Of a DNA stretch of 64,000 nt, positions 25,872 through 34,497 are shown one piece after another; position 1 is the stretch's first letter, and every line of letters begins with the position of its first letter. Below the pieces are notes generated by a model. The model was not told the origin of the DNA and ran no database searches. It worked only from the letters and a program-made list of their open reading frames with translations. The position numbers and the translations under genes were made by a program. Origin of the DNA: J084 sp964471405 (GTDB lineage Bacteria; Pseudomonadota; Alphaproteobacteria; Sphingomonadales; Rhodothalassiaceae); assembly GCA_964471405.1 (NCBI GenBank), contig CAYYGH010000001.1, positions 78,463 to 142,462 of the forward strand. Direction: 5' to 3'.

Positions 25872-26650
25872 CCGCCGCCCACGAAACTGCGGATGAGGCT
25901 GCCGGCGACCAGATTCCACCCGTCCACCAGCACGAAGAAGATGAGCTTGAACGGCAGCGAAATCAGCACCGGCGGCAGCATCATCATGCCCATGGACATC
26001 AGGATCGAGGCGATCACGAGATCGATCACGATGAAAGGCACATAGATCAGAAAGGCGATCTCGAAGGCCCGCTTGAGCTCGCTCAGCATGAAGGCGGGAA
26101 TGAGGGCCGTCAGGGGCACGGCCTGCGGATCCGGGGAGGGTCGATCGCCCTTGAGCGAGAGAAAGAGCGCCAGATCCTTCTCGCGCACCTGGGCCAGCAT
26201 GAAGCTGCGGAAGGGTTCCACAGCCGCTTTGAGGGCGGCCTGCTGGTCCACCTCCTCCGTCATCATCGGCTCGATGCCCTGCTCCCAGGCCCGCTGGAAG
26301 GTCGGGGCCATGATGAAGCCGGTCAGGAAGAGAGCGAGCGAGATCAGCACCACATTGGGCGGCGTCTGCTGGGTGCCAAGAGCACTGCGCAGAAGCGAAA
26401 ACACCACGATCAGCCGCGTGAACGACGTCATCACGATGAGGATGGAAGGGGCCAGGGCCAGAACGGTGACCAGCAGAAACAGCTGCACGACACGGGCCGT
26501 GATCGTGGCCTCGCTGCCCAGGTCGATGGTGACGGTCTGCGCCAGGGCGGGTGCCGGCAGGCTCAGCAGACCGAGACAGATGATCCCGGCGCCGAGGCTG
26601 CGCGCGCAGGCGCTCATCCGTTTGAGCCCGGCCGGCACTCCCGTCCTCAC
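25868..26650 (-). CDS. fliP: flagellar type III export protein FliP
   Basis: The 260-aa protein has an N-terminal signal sequence ending PAPALAQ, then VLALAPSILIVMTSFTRLIVVFSLLRSALGTQQTPPN and a C-terminal VIASILMSMGMMMLPP, the FliP core that forms the export gate with FliQ and FliR. The GTG at 26650 overlaps the fliO stop (GTGA) and has GGAAGGAAGG upstream; an ATG at 26617 would also leave a full signal peptide. It is transcribed divergently from the flgB operon. Confidence 0.93.
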   Translation of the reverse strand: MRTGVPAGLKRMSACARSLGAGIICLGLLSLPAPALAQTVTIDLGSEATITARVVQLFLLVTVLALAPSILIVMTSFTRLIVVFSLLRSALGTQQTPPNVVLISLALFLTGFIMAPTFQRAWEQGIEPMMTEEVDQQAALKAAVEPFRSFMLAQVREKDLALFLSLKGDRPSPDPQAVPLTALIPAFMLSELKRAFEIAFLIYVPFIVIDLVIASILMSMGMMMLPPVLISLPFKLIFFVLVDGWNLVAGSLIRSFVGGG

Positions 26651-26946
26651 GAGCCGCCTTCCTTCCACCCCGTCATGCCGGTGCGCGTGCGACGGCCGAC
26701 GGCAAGATCGCCATGAGGCCCCAGCAGCAGCAGATGTTCCTCTTCCCCATAGGCCACCCGCACGAGCTGATGGCGCATGCCGAGCCGCCGGGTCTCGAGG
26801 ATCCGCAGGATCGCCCGCTCACCCTTGTCCGGCTGCGGCATCGCCCAGCCGCCCGGAAACCGCCGCAGCACCACTCCCAGCAGCGCGATCAGTCCCAGAA
26901 CGACCAGCAGGGCGGCCAGCGCCTTGATCGCCATCCAGCCATCCAT
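26647..26946 (-). CDS. fliO: flagellar biosynthesis protein FliO
   Basis: The 99-aa protein has one membrane helix (ALAALLVVLGLIALLGVVLRR) followed by a short cytoplasmic domain with ILETRRLGMRHQLVRVAYGEEEHLLLLGP, the FliO pattern. FliO helps assemble the FliP ring. It is coupled to fliP and faces away from the flgB operon across a 305-bp regulatory gap. Confidence 0.9.
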   Translation of the reverse strand: MDGWMAIKALAALLVVLGLIALLGVVLRRFPGGWAMPQPDKGERAILRILETRRLGMRHQLVRVAYGEEEHLLLLGPHGDLAVGRRTRTGMTGWKEGGS

Positions 26947-27055
26947 GAGCGGATCGACCCCTTTCGCTGCCTGCCGTCTGCCGTCTCAACAAAGCCCGTC
27001 AGGGTAAAAAAAGCCTTAAGACTTGCCGGCCGTCCTTAATCACGCATGGGGATTT

Positions 27056-27071
27056 TGGCACGATTCCTGCT
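27056..27071 (+). promoter_or_regulatory. sigma-54 promoter of the flgB operon
   Basis: TGGCACG-ATTC-CTGCT matches the sigma-54 consensus TGGCACG-N4-TTGCW at all but one specified base, with GG and GC at correct -24/-12 spacing. It points toward flgB; transcription would begin near 27082, about 170 bp before the ATG. Sigma-54 control of rod and hook genes through a FlbD-like activator is established in Caulobacter. Confidence 0.88.
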
Positions 27072-27113
27072 TGGGAAACATTAACCGAAGCTGGGGGCGG
27101 CAAGGAATGCCGA

Positions 27114-27160
27114 CCGCAAAATGAGCGCAAACGGAAATGCGCGCCCGGCAAAAATGGCCG
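27114..27160 (+). promoter_or_regulatory. pair of ftr-like activator sites downstream of the sigma-54 promoter
   Basis: CCGCAAAATGAGCG (27114-27127) and CCCGGCAAAAATGGCCG (27144-27160) are similar to each other and to the FlbD-bound ftr elements of Caulobacter, which have a GCAAAA core flanked by C/G-rich arms. They lie about 30-80 bp downstream of the predicted start; downstream ftr sites are known for some Caulobacter flagellar promoters. No flbD gene is in the window. Confidence 0.55.
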
Positions 27161-27164
27161 CCCT

Positions 27165-27179
27165 TTTACCAGCTGTTAA
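27165..27179. promoter_or_regulatory. CtrA-like site in the flgB leader
   Basis: TTTA-N7-TTAA differs by one base from the CtrA full site TTAA-N7-TTAA. It lies between the ftr-like pair and flgB. CtrA control would fit an operon that ends in cckA, whose product controls CtrA phosphorylation. A short motif like this can occur by chance. Confidence 0.35.
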
Positions 27180-27251
27180 GACCCGCCGGCGAGGATGCGC
27201 ATGGGATGCCCGGCGCAGGTCTGCGCGAGAAGGCGGAAAGGATGCGGCACC

Positions 27252-27704
27252 ATGGCGATGGCACGGATCGCGCTGCTTGATGCGATCAAGAGCAAGATGG
27301 GCTGGCTTGCCCGGTATGAGAAGCTGCTCTCGCAGAACATCGCGAATGCGGAGACCCCCGGCTACAAGGCGAAGGGGCTGGAGCGGCCGGACTTCGGAGC
27401 GTTGCTCGATCGCGTCGGAGCCACCCGCCCGCGGCGGGACAGCGATGTCGCCGCGGCCGTACGCCCGGTTCATCTGGTCGCCACCAGCCCGGCGCATTTC
27501 GGCGTATCCCTGGCGGCGGGTGACGGGGCGCGTCCCGGCGAACCGGTCAGCACCGAGCCCAAGCCCAATGGCAATACCGTGGATCTGGAAAGCGAGCTTG
27601 TCGAGGTCGGCAAGGCGCAGATGGACTATGGCCTGATGGTGGAGCTCTACCGCAAGCAGCTGGGCTTCCTGCGCCTGGCCCTGGGACGCGCGCCCGGGCG
27701 GTAG
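27252..27704 (+). CDS. flgB: flagellar basal-body rod protein FlgB
   Basis: The 150-aa protein has SQNIANAETPGYKAKGL near residue 30, the rod/hook N-terminal motif, and a C-terminal MDYGLMVELYRKQLGFLRLALG helix. FlgB forms the proximal rod. The ATG at 27252 gives a normal FlgB start (MAMARIALLDAIKSKM); upstream codons in frame are not conserved. It is the first gene of the flgB-flgC-fliE-fliQ-fliR-flhB-cckA block. Confidence 0.94.
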   Translation: MAMARIALLDAIKSKMGWLARYEKLLSQNIANAETPGYKAKGLERPDFGALLDRVGATRPRRDSDVAAAVRPVHLVATSPAHFGVSLAAGDGARPGEPVSTEPKPNGNTVDLESELVEVGKAQMDYGLMVELYRKQLGFLRLALGRAPGR

Positions 27705-27760
27705 TGAAGCAGGCAGCGGAAGATCCGGTGCCGGTCCGGCTGAAATGAGGAGCAGTTGAG

Positions 27761-28174
27761 ATGGATCTCGAACTCCAGAAGGCGATGGCGGTGGCGGTGG
27801 CCGGGCTGAAGGCCCAGTCACTGCGGATGCGGGTGATTGCGGAAAACATCGCCAACCAGGATTCGGAGGCCACCGCGCCCGGCGTTGCCCCCTATCGGCG
27901 CAAGCGCATCATCTTCAAGAATGTGCTCGACCGGGAGCTGGGCGTGGAAAGGGTCACGGTTGCGCGGGTCATCCCCGACCGCACGCCCTTCCGGCGGCGG
28001 TATGACCCCGGCCATCCCGGTGCCGGGCCGGACGGGTTCGTCGCCGTCACCAATGTCCAGGGCATGATCGAGACCATGGACATGCAACAGGCCCAGCGCA
28101 GCTACCAGGCCAATCTGGGCGCGATCGAGGCGGCCCGGAACATGATGCGCCGGACTCTCGATCTGCTGCGTTGA
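27761..28174 (+). CDS. flgC: flagellar basal-body rod protein FlgC
   Basis: The 137-aa protein has LKAQSLRMRVIAENIANQDS, the rod-protein motif, and a C-terminal helix MDMQQAQRSYQANLGAIEAARNMM typical of FlgC. GAGGAG precedes the ATG. It builds the proximal rod with FlgB and FlgF. Confidence 0.96.
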   Translation: MDLELQKAMAVAVAGLKAQSLRMRVIAENIANQDSEATAPGVAPYRRKRIIFKNVLDRELGVERVTVARVIPDRTPFRRRYDPGHPGAGPDGFVAVTNVQGMIETMDMQQAQRSYQANLGAIEAARNMMRRTLDLLR

Positions 28175-28219
28175 GGCGTGATTGGCGGGAATGGGAGCTA
28201 AGAAGAGGAGAAGCAGGCG

Positions 28220-28546
28220 ATGGATGTGCGCGCACTCGATGCCGCCCGGGCCTATGGGGCCAATCTGACGCGGCTGCAGGAGGGGAACGCCTCGACCGCG
28301 GGCGAGACCGGAGAGGCCCGGACGGGCAGGACCGGTTTTGCACAGATGGTCGAATCGCTGGCCGGTTCGGCCGTGGGGGCGCTCAACGAGGCCGAGCGCG
28401 TCTCGGCGCTGGCGGTGGCCGGCAAGGCGGACATCGTGGACGTCACCACGGCGGTCGCCAATGCCGAGATGGTGCTTGAGACCGTCTCGACCGTGCGGGA
28501 CCGGGTGATCCAGGCCTATCAGGAGATCATGCGCATGCCGGTCTAG
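28220..28546 (+). CDS. fliE: flagellar hook-basal body protein FliE
   Basis: The 108-aa protein ends with AVANAEMVLETVSTVRDRVIQAYQEIMRMPV, the conserved FliE C-terminus that packs between the MS ring and the rod. AGAGGAGAAG precedes the ATG. It follows flgC by 45 bp. Confidence 0.95.
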   Translation: MDVRALDAARAYGANLTRLQEGNASTAGETGEARTGRTGFAQMVESLAGSAVGALNEAERVSALAVAGKADIVDVTTAVANAEMVLETVSTVRDRVIQAYQEIMRMPV

Positions 28547-28585
28547 GAGGCGGCACCGGCCGGGTCAGGAGGGAAAGACGGGGCA

Positions 28586-28852
28586 ATGAACGGTGCCGAT
28601 GTTCTCGATATCGCCCGGGAGGCCATCTGGACGCTCATTCTCGTGGCCGGGCCGATCATGGCGATCGGCCTGGTGGTGGGGCTCATCATCGCCCTGTTCC
28701 AGGCCCTGACCCAGATCCAGGAGATGACCCTCACCTTCGTGCCCAAGATCGTGGCGATCTTCCTGTCGCTGCTGCTGCTGCTGCCCTTCATGGGACAGGC
28801 GATGCAGCATCTCATGACCCTGCTCGTCGATCGCATTGCGGCAGGAGGCTGA
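28586..28852 (+). CDS. fliQ: flagellar type III export protein FliQ
   Basis: The 88-aa protein has two membrane helices and the FliQ motif LIIALFQALTQIQEMTLTFVPKI. It is a subunit of the export gate with FliP and FliR. It lies 6 bp before fliR. Confidence 0.96.
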   Translation: MNGADVLDIAREAIWTLILVAGPIMAIGLVVGLIIALFQALTQIQEMTLTFVPKIVAIFLSLLLLLPFMGQAMQHLMTLLVDRIAAGG

Positions 28853-28858
28853 TCGGCG

Positions 28859-29620
28859 ATGCCGGATTTCGGACTGCCGGACGAGATCTTCCGCTTTTTC
28901 CTGGTTCTGGCCCGCATGGGGGCGATCTTCGCCATCGCGCCGGCGCTGGGAGAGGCGCAGATCTCGCCGCGGGTGCGGGCGGCGCTGGCGCTTGCGGTTT
29001 CGCTTCTGCTGCTGCCCGTCCTGCGCTCCCATCTGCCCGGTCTGCCGCCGGATCTGGGGCGTCTTGCGTGGCTGATCGTGCATGAGAGCCTTGTGGGGCT
29101 CATGCTGGCGGGAGCGGCGCGGCTCGTGCTGTCGGCCCTTCATGTAGCCGGCACGGTGGTCGCCTTCCAGGGCGGGCTCGCCTTCACCCAGCAGTTCGAC
29201 CCCACGCAGGGCACCCAGAGCGCCATCACCGCCAGCTTCATGACCTTTCTCGGCATCACCCTCATCTTTGCGATGGATCTGCATCATCTGCTGATTTCGG
29301 CCATTTTCGGCTCCTATGATCTGATTCCGGTGGCCGGGGGGCTGCCGATGGGCGATTTCGCCCAGCTTGTGGTCCGGCTGGTGGCGGTGAGCTTCACGCT
29401 GGGGATCAAGATGGCGGCTCCCTTTCTCGTCTTCGGGATCGTCTTCAACCTCGGCATGGGGCTGCTGGCGCGGGTGATGCCGGCCCTGCCCGTGTTCTTC
29501 GTGGCGCTGCCGGCCAATATTCTGCTGTCTTTCGTGCTGCTGCTGATCGTGCTGCCGGCGATGATGCTGGTGTTCGCCGATGCCTTCGAAGAGACCTTGC
29601 GGATGCTGCTCGGCCAGTAG
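28859..29620 (+). CDS. fliR: flagellar type III export protein FliR
   Basis: The 253-aa protein has about six hydrophobic segments with GGLAFTQQFDPTQGTQSAITASF and a C-terminal ILLSFVLLLIVLPAMMLVF, as in FliR. It completes the FliPQR gate and contacts FlhB, encoded next. Confidence 0.95.
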   Translation: MPDFGLPDEIFRFFLVLARMGAIFAIAPALGEAQISPRVRAALALAVSLLLLPVLRSHLPGLPPDLGRLAWLIVHESLVGLMLAGAARLVLSALHVAGTVVAFQGGLAFTQQFDPTQGTQSAITASFMTFLGITLIFAMDLHHLLISAIFGSYDLIPVAGGLPMGDFAQLVVRLVAVSFTLGIKMAAPFLVFGIVFNLGMGLLARVMPALPVFFVALPANILLSFVLLLIVLPAMMLVFADAFEETLRMLLGQ

Positions 29621-29632
29621 GAGAGCCAGGCG

Positions 29633-30751
29633 ATGGCCGAAGATCAGGACGATTCGCAAAAAACGGAAGAGCCGACACCACGCAAGCTGGAAGAGGCGGC
29701 CAAGCGGGGAGAGTTCGCCCATTCCATCGAATTCAAGCACTGGCTGCTGCTCTTTGGGGGAGCGGTGGCCTGGCTGGTGGTTGGAGCGCCGATCGCCCGC
29801 TCCCTGCTGATCACGGGACGCGGCTTTCTCGACCATGCGGGCGAGCTGCCGGTGGATGCCGCGCTGCCCAGGCTGCTGGTGGAGGCGCTGGGGAGCGTAT
29901 TCTGGCCGGTCATGGGTTTTCTCGGGCTGGTGCTGCTGGCGGGCATCGGCTCCAATCTTCTCCAGCACCGGCCCGTCTTCACCTTCGAGAAAATGAAACC
30001 GAGCCCCGACAAGATCTCACCTCTCAAGGGAGCAAAGAGGCTGTTTTCGGCCGAGCGGGCGGCGGAATTCCTCAAAAGCCTCCTGAAGCTTCTGGCCATT
30101 GGCGGGATCGTGGTGCTTGTGCTCTGGCCGGAGGTGCATGCGATCGAGGGGGCCGTCAATCTTCCTCTTGTCGGCATGCTGGGCCTCATCGAGCGTCTGG
30201 CGATCAAGGTGGTGACCGCCGTGGTGGCCTCGATGGCGGTGATCGCGCTCGCAGACTATCTGTTCCAGCGCTATCGGTTCCTGCAGCGCATGCGCATGAG
30301 CCGCGAGGAAGTGAAGGACGAGTTCAAGCAGATGGAGGGTGATCCGCAGGTCAAGGCGCGGATCCGTCAGCTGCGCCAGGAACGCGCCCGCCAGCGCATG
30401 ATGGCCAAGGTGCCGGATGCCGATGTCGTGATCACCAACCCCACCCATTATGCGGTGGCCCTGGAGTACAAGCATGGCCGGATGGAAGTGCCGGTGGTGG
30501 TGGCCAAGGGAGTGGACGCGGTTGCCCTGCGCATCCGTGCTCTTGCCGAAGAACATGGCATTCCCATTGTCGAAAATCCTCCCCTTGCGCGCTCTCTCTA
30601 TGACTCCGTGGATCTTGATGCCGAGATCCGCCCGGAGCACTATCAGGCCGTGGCCGAGGTGATCGGCTTCGTCATGCGGCTGGCCCGGCAGCGCTCATGG
30701 CGGCAGTCGGGACGGCAGCGGCCGTCTGCCGGCAGACGGGCGATGGATTGA
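29633..30751 (+). CDS. flhB: flagellar export switch protein FlhB
   Basis: The 372-aa protein starts DDSQKTEEPTPRKLEEAAKRGE, has four membrane helices, and contains NPTH at residues 269-272, the self-cleavage site that switches export from rod/hook to filament substrates. It ends 17 bp before the cckA start. Confidence 0.96.
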   Translation: MAEDQDDSQKTEEPTPRKLEEAAKRGEFAHSIEFKHWLLLFGGAVAWLVVGAPIARSLLITGRGFLDHAGELPVDAALPRLLVEALGSVFWPVMGFLGLVLLAGIGSNLLQHRPVFTFEKMKPSPDKISPLKGAKRLFSAERAAEFLKSLLKLLAIGGIVVLVLWPEVHAIEGAVNLPLVGMLGLIERLAIKVVTAVVASMAVIALADYLFQRYRFLQRMRMSREEVKDEFKQMEGDPQVKARIRQLRQERARQRMMAKVPDADVVITNPTHYAVALEYKHGRMEVPVVVAKGVDAVALRIRALAEEHGIPIVENPPLARSLYDSVDLDAEIRPEHYQAVAEVIGFVMRLARQRSWRQSGRQRPSAGRRAMD

Positions 30752-30768
30752 CCGGAGGAAGGGGAGGC

Positions 30769-32673
30769 ATGCGAGGATGGGTCACGGGTCATGTCTCCCG
30801 GATGTCAGGACAGGCGATGAACGCACCGGATCCCCTGCCCGATCTTGATCCCGTGGGCCTGGACCGCCGTCTGGTTACGGTCCTGCTCACTCTTCTTGGA
30901 ACATTGCTGGCGGCAGTTGCGCTGCTGGCTCTTGGGCTGCTTGCCGGCTGGAAAGGCGGTGGGGCCGTGCTGGCCCTGCTGGCGGCCGTCGGGGGAGCAG
31001 CGCTCGCCTGGCATCGTTTCCGCCGCCCGAGGGAACGCACTCTGCGGCAGGAGTGTGAGAGAAAGGAGGAGCAGGAACCGGCGGCCGCTTCGAAGCTTCA
31101 TGCGCATGAGGCCGATCCGGCCGAGGCGGAGGCTGAGGTGCGGTCGGACTCCTCGGGTGGATCGAGCCAGGTGGCTCTGGCCGCGGATGTTCTCGCCCAG
31201 GCTCCCGTCGGACTGGCGCTTCTTGATTCCGGAGGGCGGCTTCTTCTGGCCAATACCGCTTTTGCGGAGATGTTCTCGGCCACCGTTCGCCCCGGCATCG
31301 CCCTCATCGATCTTCTCGACGGGCCGGCGCGGGAGCGCTTTGAGAGCGCATTGCGCCATGCCACGGCAGAAGGCGGGCCGATCGAGGTCATGCTGGCCGG
31401 TGATGGCCGCCGTTCCGCCGAGCTCGATCTCAAGCCCGTCACGCTCAAGGGTGAGCGGCATGTGCTGGTTCATGCGGTGGACACGACCCGCCACAAGCGG
31501 CTGGAGCAGCAGTTCGTACAGGCCCAGAAGATGCAGGCGGTCGGCCAGCTGGCCGGGGGAATTGCGCATGACTTCAACAATCTGCTTACCGCCATCATCG
31601 GCTTCTGTGACCTCCTTCTCCAGCGCCACGGCCCGGGCGACCCCTCATTTGCGGATATCATGCACATCAAGCAGAATGCGAACCGCGCCGCCAATCTCGT
31701 GCGTCAGCTGCTCGCCTTCTCGCGCCAGCAGACGCTGCGGCCGAAGGTTCTGCTGGTAAGCGACGTGCTCTCCGACCTGGCCAACCTGCTGCGCCGGCTG
31801 ATCGGTGAGACGATCACCCTCAAGATCGAACATGGCCGGGATGTCGGGGCGATCAAGGTGGACCAGGGGCAGCTTGAGCAGGTCATCATCAATCTGGCCG
31901 TCAATGCGCGCGACGCCATGCCCAACGGCGGGCAGCTCACCATCCGCACCCGCCGCATCCATGCCGACGACGAGATCTTCTCCCACTACGACGTGATGCC
32001 GCCCGGGGAATACGCGCTCATCGAGGTGGCGGATACCGGTGTCGGGATTCCGGAAGAGCATCTCGACAAGATCTTCGAACCTTTCTTTACGACCAAGGAG
32101 GTGGGCAAGGGCACGGGACTCGGCCTGTCAACGGTCTATGGAATCGTCAAGCAGACCGGCGGCTACATCTTCGTGGACAGCCATGTGGGGGAAGGCACGG
32201 TCTTCCGGCTTTTTCTGCCCAGCCACCAGGAGGCGGGCGCCACCGCCAGGCAGGAGGAAAGCGAACGGCCCGTGCGGGATCTGACAGGGCGCGAGACGAT
32301 CCTGCTGGTGGAGGATGAGGATGCCGTGCGCCTGTTTGCCAAGCGGGCCCTGCGCAACAAGGGCTATCGGGTGCTGGAGGCGCGCTCGGGCGAGGAGGCG
32401 CTTGAGGTGATCCGGGGCCATGAGGACGGCTTCGATCTTGTCATATCGGATGTCGTGATGCCGAACATGGACGGGCCGACGCTTGCGCGGGAAATCCGCA
32501 GCCGGTTTCCCCAGACTCCCATCATCTTCATTTCCGGCTATGCCGAAGACGTCTTCCGCAAGAAGCTCGCCGAGCAGCATCATGATATCGCGTTTCTGCC
32601 AAAACCCTTCTCGCTCACGGATCTGGCTGCTGCCGTCAAGGAGGCCCTGGACGGCAGAAAGGCTTCGGGATGA
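30769..32673 (+). CDS. cckA: CckA-type hybrid histidine kinase
   Basis: The 634-aa protein has two membrane helices (about 37-81), a charged linker, a PAS domain (about 138-245), a HisKA domain with LAGGIAHDFNNLLTAIIGF (phospho-His H267), an ATPase domain with N379 and GTGLGLSTVYGI, and a receiver domain with D561 and K612. The phosphotransfer motif and order are those of CckA, which passes phosphate through ChpT to CtrA and controls cell cycle and motility. GGAGGAAGGGGAGG just before 30769 fixes the start. It lies 17 bp after flhB, a linkage seen in other alphaproteobacteria. Canonical CckA has two PAS domains; only one is evident here. Confidence 0.9.
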   Translation: MRGWVTGHVSRMSGQAMNAPDPLPDLDPVGLDRRLVTVLLTLLGTLLAAVALLALGLLAGWKGGGAVLALLAAVGGAALAWHRFRRPRERTLRQECERKEEQEPAAASKLHAHEADPAEAEAEVRSDSSGGSSQVALAADVLAQAPVGLALLDSGGRLLLANTAFAEMFSATVRPGIALIDLLDGPARERFESALRHATAEGGPIEVMLAGDGRRSAELDLKPVTLKGERHVLVHAVDTTRHKRLEQQFVQAQKMQAVGQLAGGIAHDFNNLLTAIIGFCDLLLQRHGPGDPSFADIMHIKQNANRAANLVRQLLAFSRQQTLRPKVLLVSDVLSDLANLLRRLIGETITLKIEHGRDVGAIKVDQGQLEQVIINLAVNARDAMPNGGQLTIRTRRIHADDEIFSHYDVMPPGEYALIEVADTGVGIPEEHLDKIFEPFFTTKEVGKGTGLGLSTVYGIVKQTGGYIFVDSHVGEGTVFRLFLPSHQEAGATARQEESERPVRDLTGRETILLVEDEDAVRLFAKRALRNKGYRVLEARSGEEALEVIRGHEDGFDLVISDVVMPNMDGPTLAREIRSRFPQTPIIFISGYAEDVFRKKLAEQHHDIAFLPKPFSLTDLAAAVKEALDGRKASG

Positions 32674-32788
32674 GCGGCCCCGTGCGCATGCTTGCCTTGC
32701 GCGACCGGCCCACCTAGATTGATCGCCGGAACGGGCTGATGGATGAGGGGGGTGCTCCCCCGGCCATGCGAGACGAGGTGAGACGATC

Positions 32789-33028
32789 ATGGCGATGACC
32801 GCTGCGGAGATCGAAAAGCTGATCAAGGAGGCCCTGCCCGGTGCGCAGGTGACCATCGAGGATCTGCGTGGCGATGGCGACCATTATGCGGCGCATGTCA
32901 TCTATGCCGGTTTCAAGGGCCTGCCACGGGTGCGGCAGCACCAGATGGTCTATGATGCCCTGAAAGGCCGCATGGGGGACCAGCTGCATGCCCTTGCGCT
33001 GCAGACCTCCGTGCCCGAGGAGGCGTGA
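32789..33028 (+). CDS. bolA: BolA family protein
   Basis: The 79-aa protein matches the short BolA/IbaG type: MTAAEIEKLIKEALPGAQV, a central DGDHYAAHVIYAGFKGL with the His ligand, and RVRQHQMVYDALKGRM. It works with monothiol glutaredoxins in Fe-S cluster handling. A glutaredoxin gene often follows it in alphaproteobacteria, but here the next gene is the convergent Mth938-like gene. Confidence 0.9.
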   Translation: MAMTAAEIEKLIKEALPGAQVTIEDLRGDGDHYAAHVIYAGFKGLPRVRQHQMVYDALKGRMGDQLHALALQTSVPEEA

Positions 33029-33067
33029 GGCCGGAGGAGCCGGGCGGGGCACCCGTCCACTTTTCAG

Positions 33068-33448
33068 CTACATTTCGGCAGCCACGAACAGGCCGGCGAC
33101 ACGGCGGCCGTCGAGCAGCAGCAGATTGAAGCTCCGCAAGGCCGGCGGGGTGGCCATCACCTCATGACGCCAGCCGGCCTGCGTGATGACCTCCTTGAGG
33201 GCGGCGGGCGGCTCCACGATCGTCCGGCCGCTGCCGATAAGCAGCAGCTCGATGGGCGGATCGGCTTCCGTGGCCGCCTCCAGGTCCGATACTTTCAGCT
33301 GCGCCAGGGAGCGGGGGCCCAATCGCACCCAGCCTTCCGGCACCACGAGCACCGTGCCCTCGACACGGGTGGTTGCGAGCACGAAATGCCGCGGCCCATA
33401 GGCCCGCACCAGCGGCAGCCGGGGGTCGAACTCCTCGCGCAGGTCCAT
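33068..33448 (-). CDS. Mth938-like (DUF498/NDUFAF3-type) protein
   Basis: The 126-aa protein has LLLIGSGRTIVEPP and NLLLLDGRRVAGLFVA, hallmarks of the Mth938-like fold, which includes the complex I assembly factor NDUFAF3. Bacterial members regularly lie after secD-secF, as here. The molecular role is not established in bacteria. Confidence 0.85.
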   Translation of the reverse strand: MDLREEFDPRLPLVRAYGPRHFVLATTRVEGTVLVVPEGWVRLGPRSLAQLKVSDLEAATEADPPIELLLIGSGRTIVEPPAALKEVITQAGWRHEVMATPPALRSFNLLLLDGRRVAGLFVAAEM

Positions 33449-33530
33449 CTTCTCACGCCTCCTGCCGAACGGGAAGAATGCGATGGCCGGTCAGACCGGC
33501 TGTCCGCCCCTTTCGGAAGGCAAGGGCCTC

Positions 33531-34472
33531 TCAGGGGCGCTGGGGCTCGGCCGCTTCTTCCTTGTCCACGAAGGTGCTGGGCCTGAGGTCCAGGAACAGC
33601 AGGATCGGCGAAGCGATGAAGATCGAGGAATAAGTGCCGACGAAGATTCCCCAGATCATCGCCGCCGTGAAACCGCGCAGCACCGCTCCGCCGAAGATGA
33701 ACAGCGCGAAAAGGGCGATCAATGTGGTCAGCGACGTCATCACGGTGCGGCTCAAGGTCTCGTTGATGGCGCGATCCAGCAGCTCGGGCAGCGGCATGCG
33801 GCGGAACTTGCGCATGTTTTCACGGATGCGGTCATAGACCACGACGGTATCGTTGAGCGAATAGCCGACGATGGTCAAAAGTGCCGCGATGATGGACAGA
33901 TTGAACTCGAGCTGGGTGATCGAGAAGAAGCCGATCGTCAGCGTCACGTCATGAACCAGTGCGATCACCGCGCCCACGCCGAACTGCCATTCGAAGCGGA
34001 ACCAGATGTACAGCAGCACCGCGATCACCGAAAGGGTGACGGCCAGGGTCCCGTCGCGGGCGAGCTCGCCGGAGACCTTCGGGCCGATGAAATTGGTCTG
34101 GCGGATTTCGACGCCCGGAATGGCCTCCTTGAGTGCCCGTTCCACCCGTTCCTGGGCGGCGCGCTGGGCCTCTTCACCGCCTGGCTGTTCCTCGAAACGG
34201 ATCAGAACCTCCCGCGGCTCTCCGAATTCCTGCACGCTCACGTCTCCAAGATCGAGCGAGCTGACCACCCGGCGGATCTGGGCGATATCGGCCCGGGGCG
34301 GTGGCGTGCGGATCTCGATGGTGGAGCCGCCAACGAAGTCGATCCCCAGATTGAGGCCGCGCAGGAAGAAGAGAATGATCGAAGCCACGACAAGCACGGC
34401 CGACAGGCTGAAGGCCCAGTAGCGCGCCTTCATGAAGGGAATTCGCGTATCGTCGGGAACCAGCCGGATCAT
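33531..34472 (-). CDS. secF: protein translocase subunit SecF
   Basis: The 313-aa protein has six membrane helices with GIDFVGGSTIEIR near residue 37, IGYSLND-type VGYSLNDTVVVYDRIRENMR and a C-terminal GTYSSIFIASPILLFLD. SecF works with SecD to pull preproteins across the membrane using the proton gradient. It follows secD by 25 bp. Confidence 0.97.
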   Translation of the reverse strand: MIRLVPDDTRIPFMKARYWAFSLSAVLVVASIILFFLRGLNLGIDFVGGSTIEIRTPPPRADIAQIRRVVSSLDLGDVSVQEFGEPREVLIRFEEQPGGEEAQRAAQERVERALKEAIPGVEIRQTNFIGPKVSGELARDGTLAVTLSVIAVLLYIWFRFEWQFGVGAVIALVHDVTLTIGFFSITQLEFNLSIIAALLTIVGYSLNDTVVVYDRIRENMRKFRRMPLPELLDRAINETLSRTVMTSLTTLIALFALFIFGGAVLRGFTAAMIWGIFVGTYSSIFIASPILLFLDLRPSTFVDKEEAAEPQRP

Positions 34473-34497
34473 TGTCCCTTGCCCTTTCTTCCCGCGG

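Noticed and set aside
26947..27055. A sigma-54 promoter for fliO on the minus strand
   Set aside because: No TGGCAC-N5-TTGC match is present in that direction.
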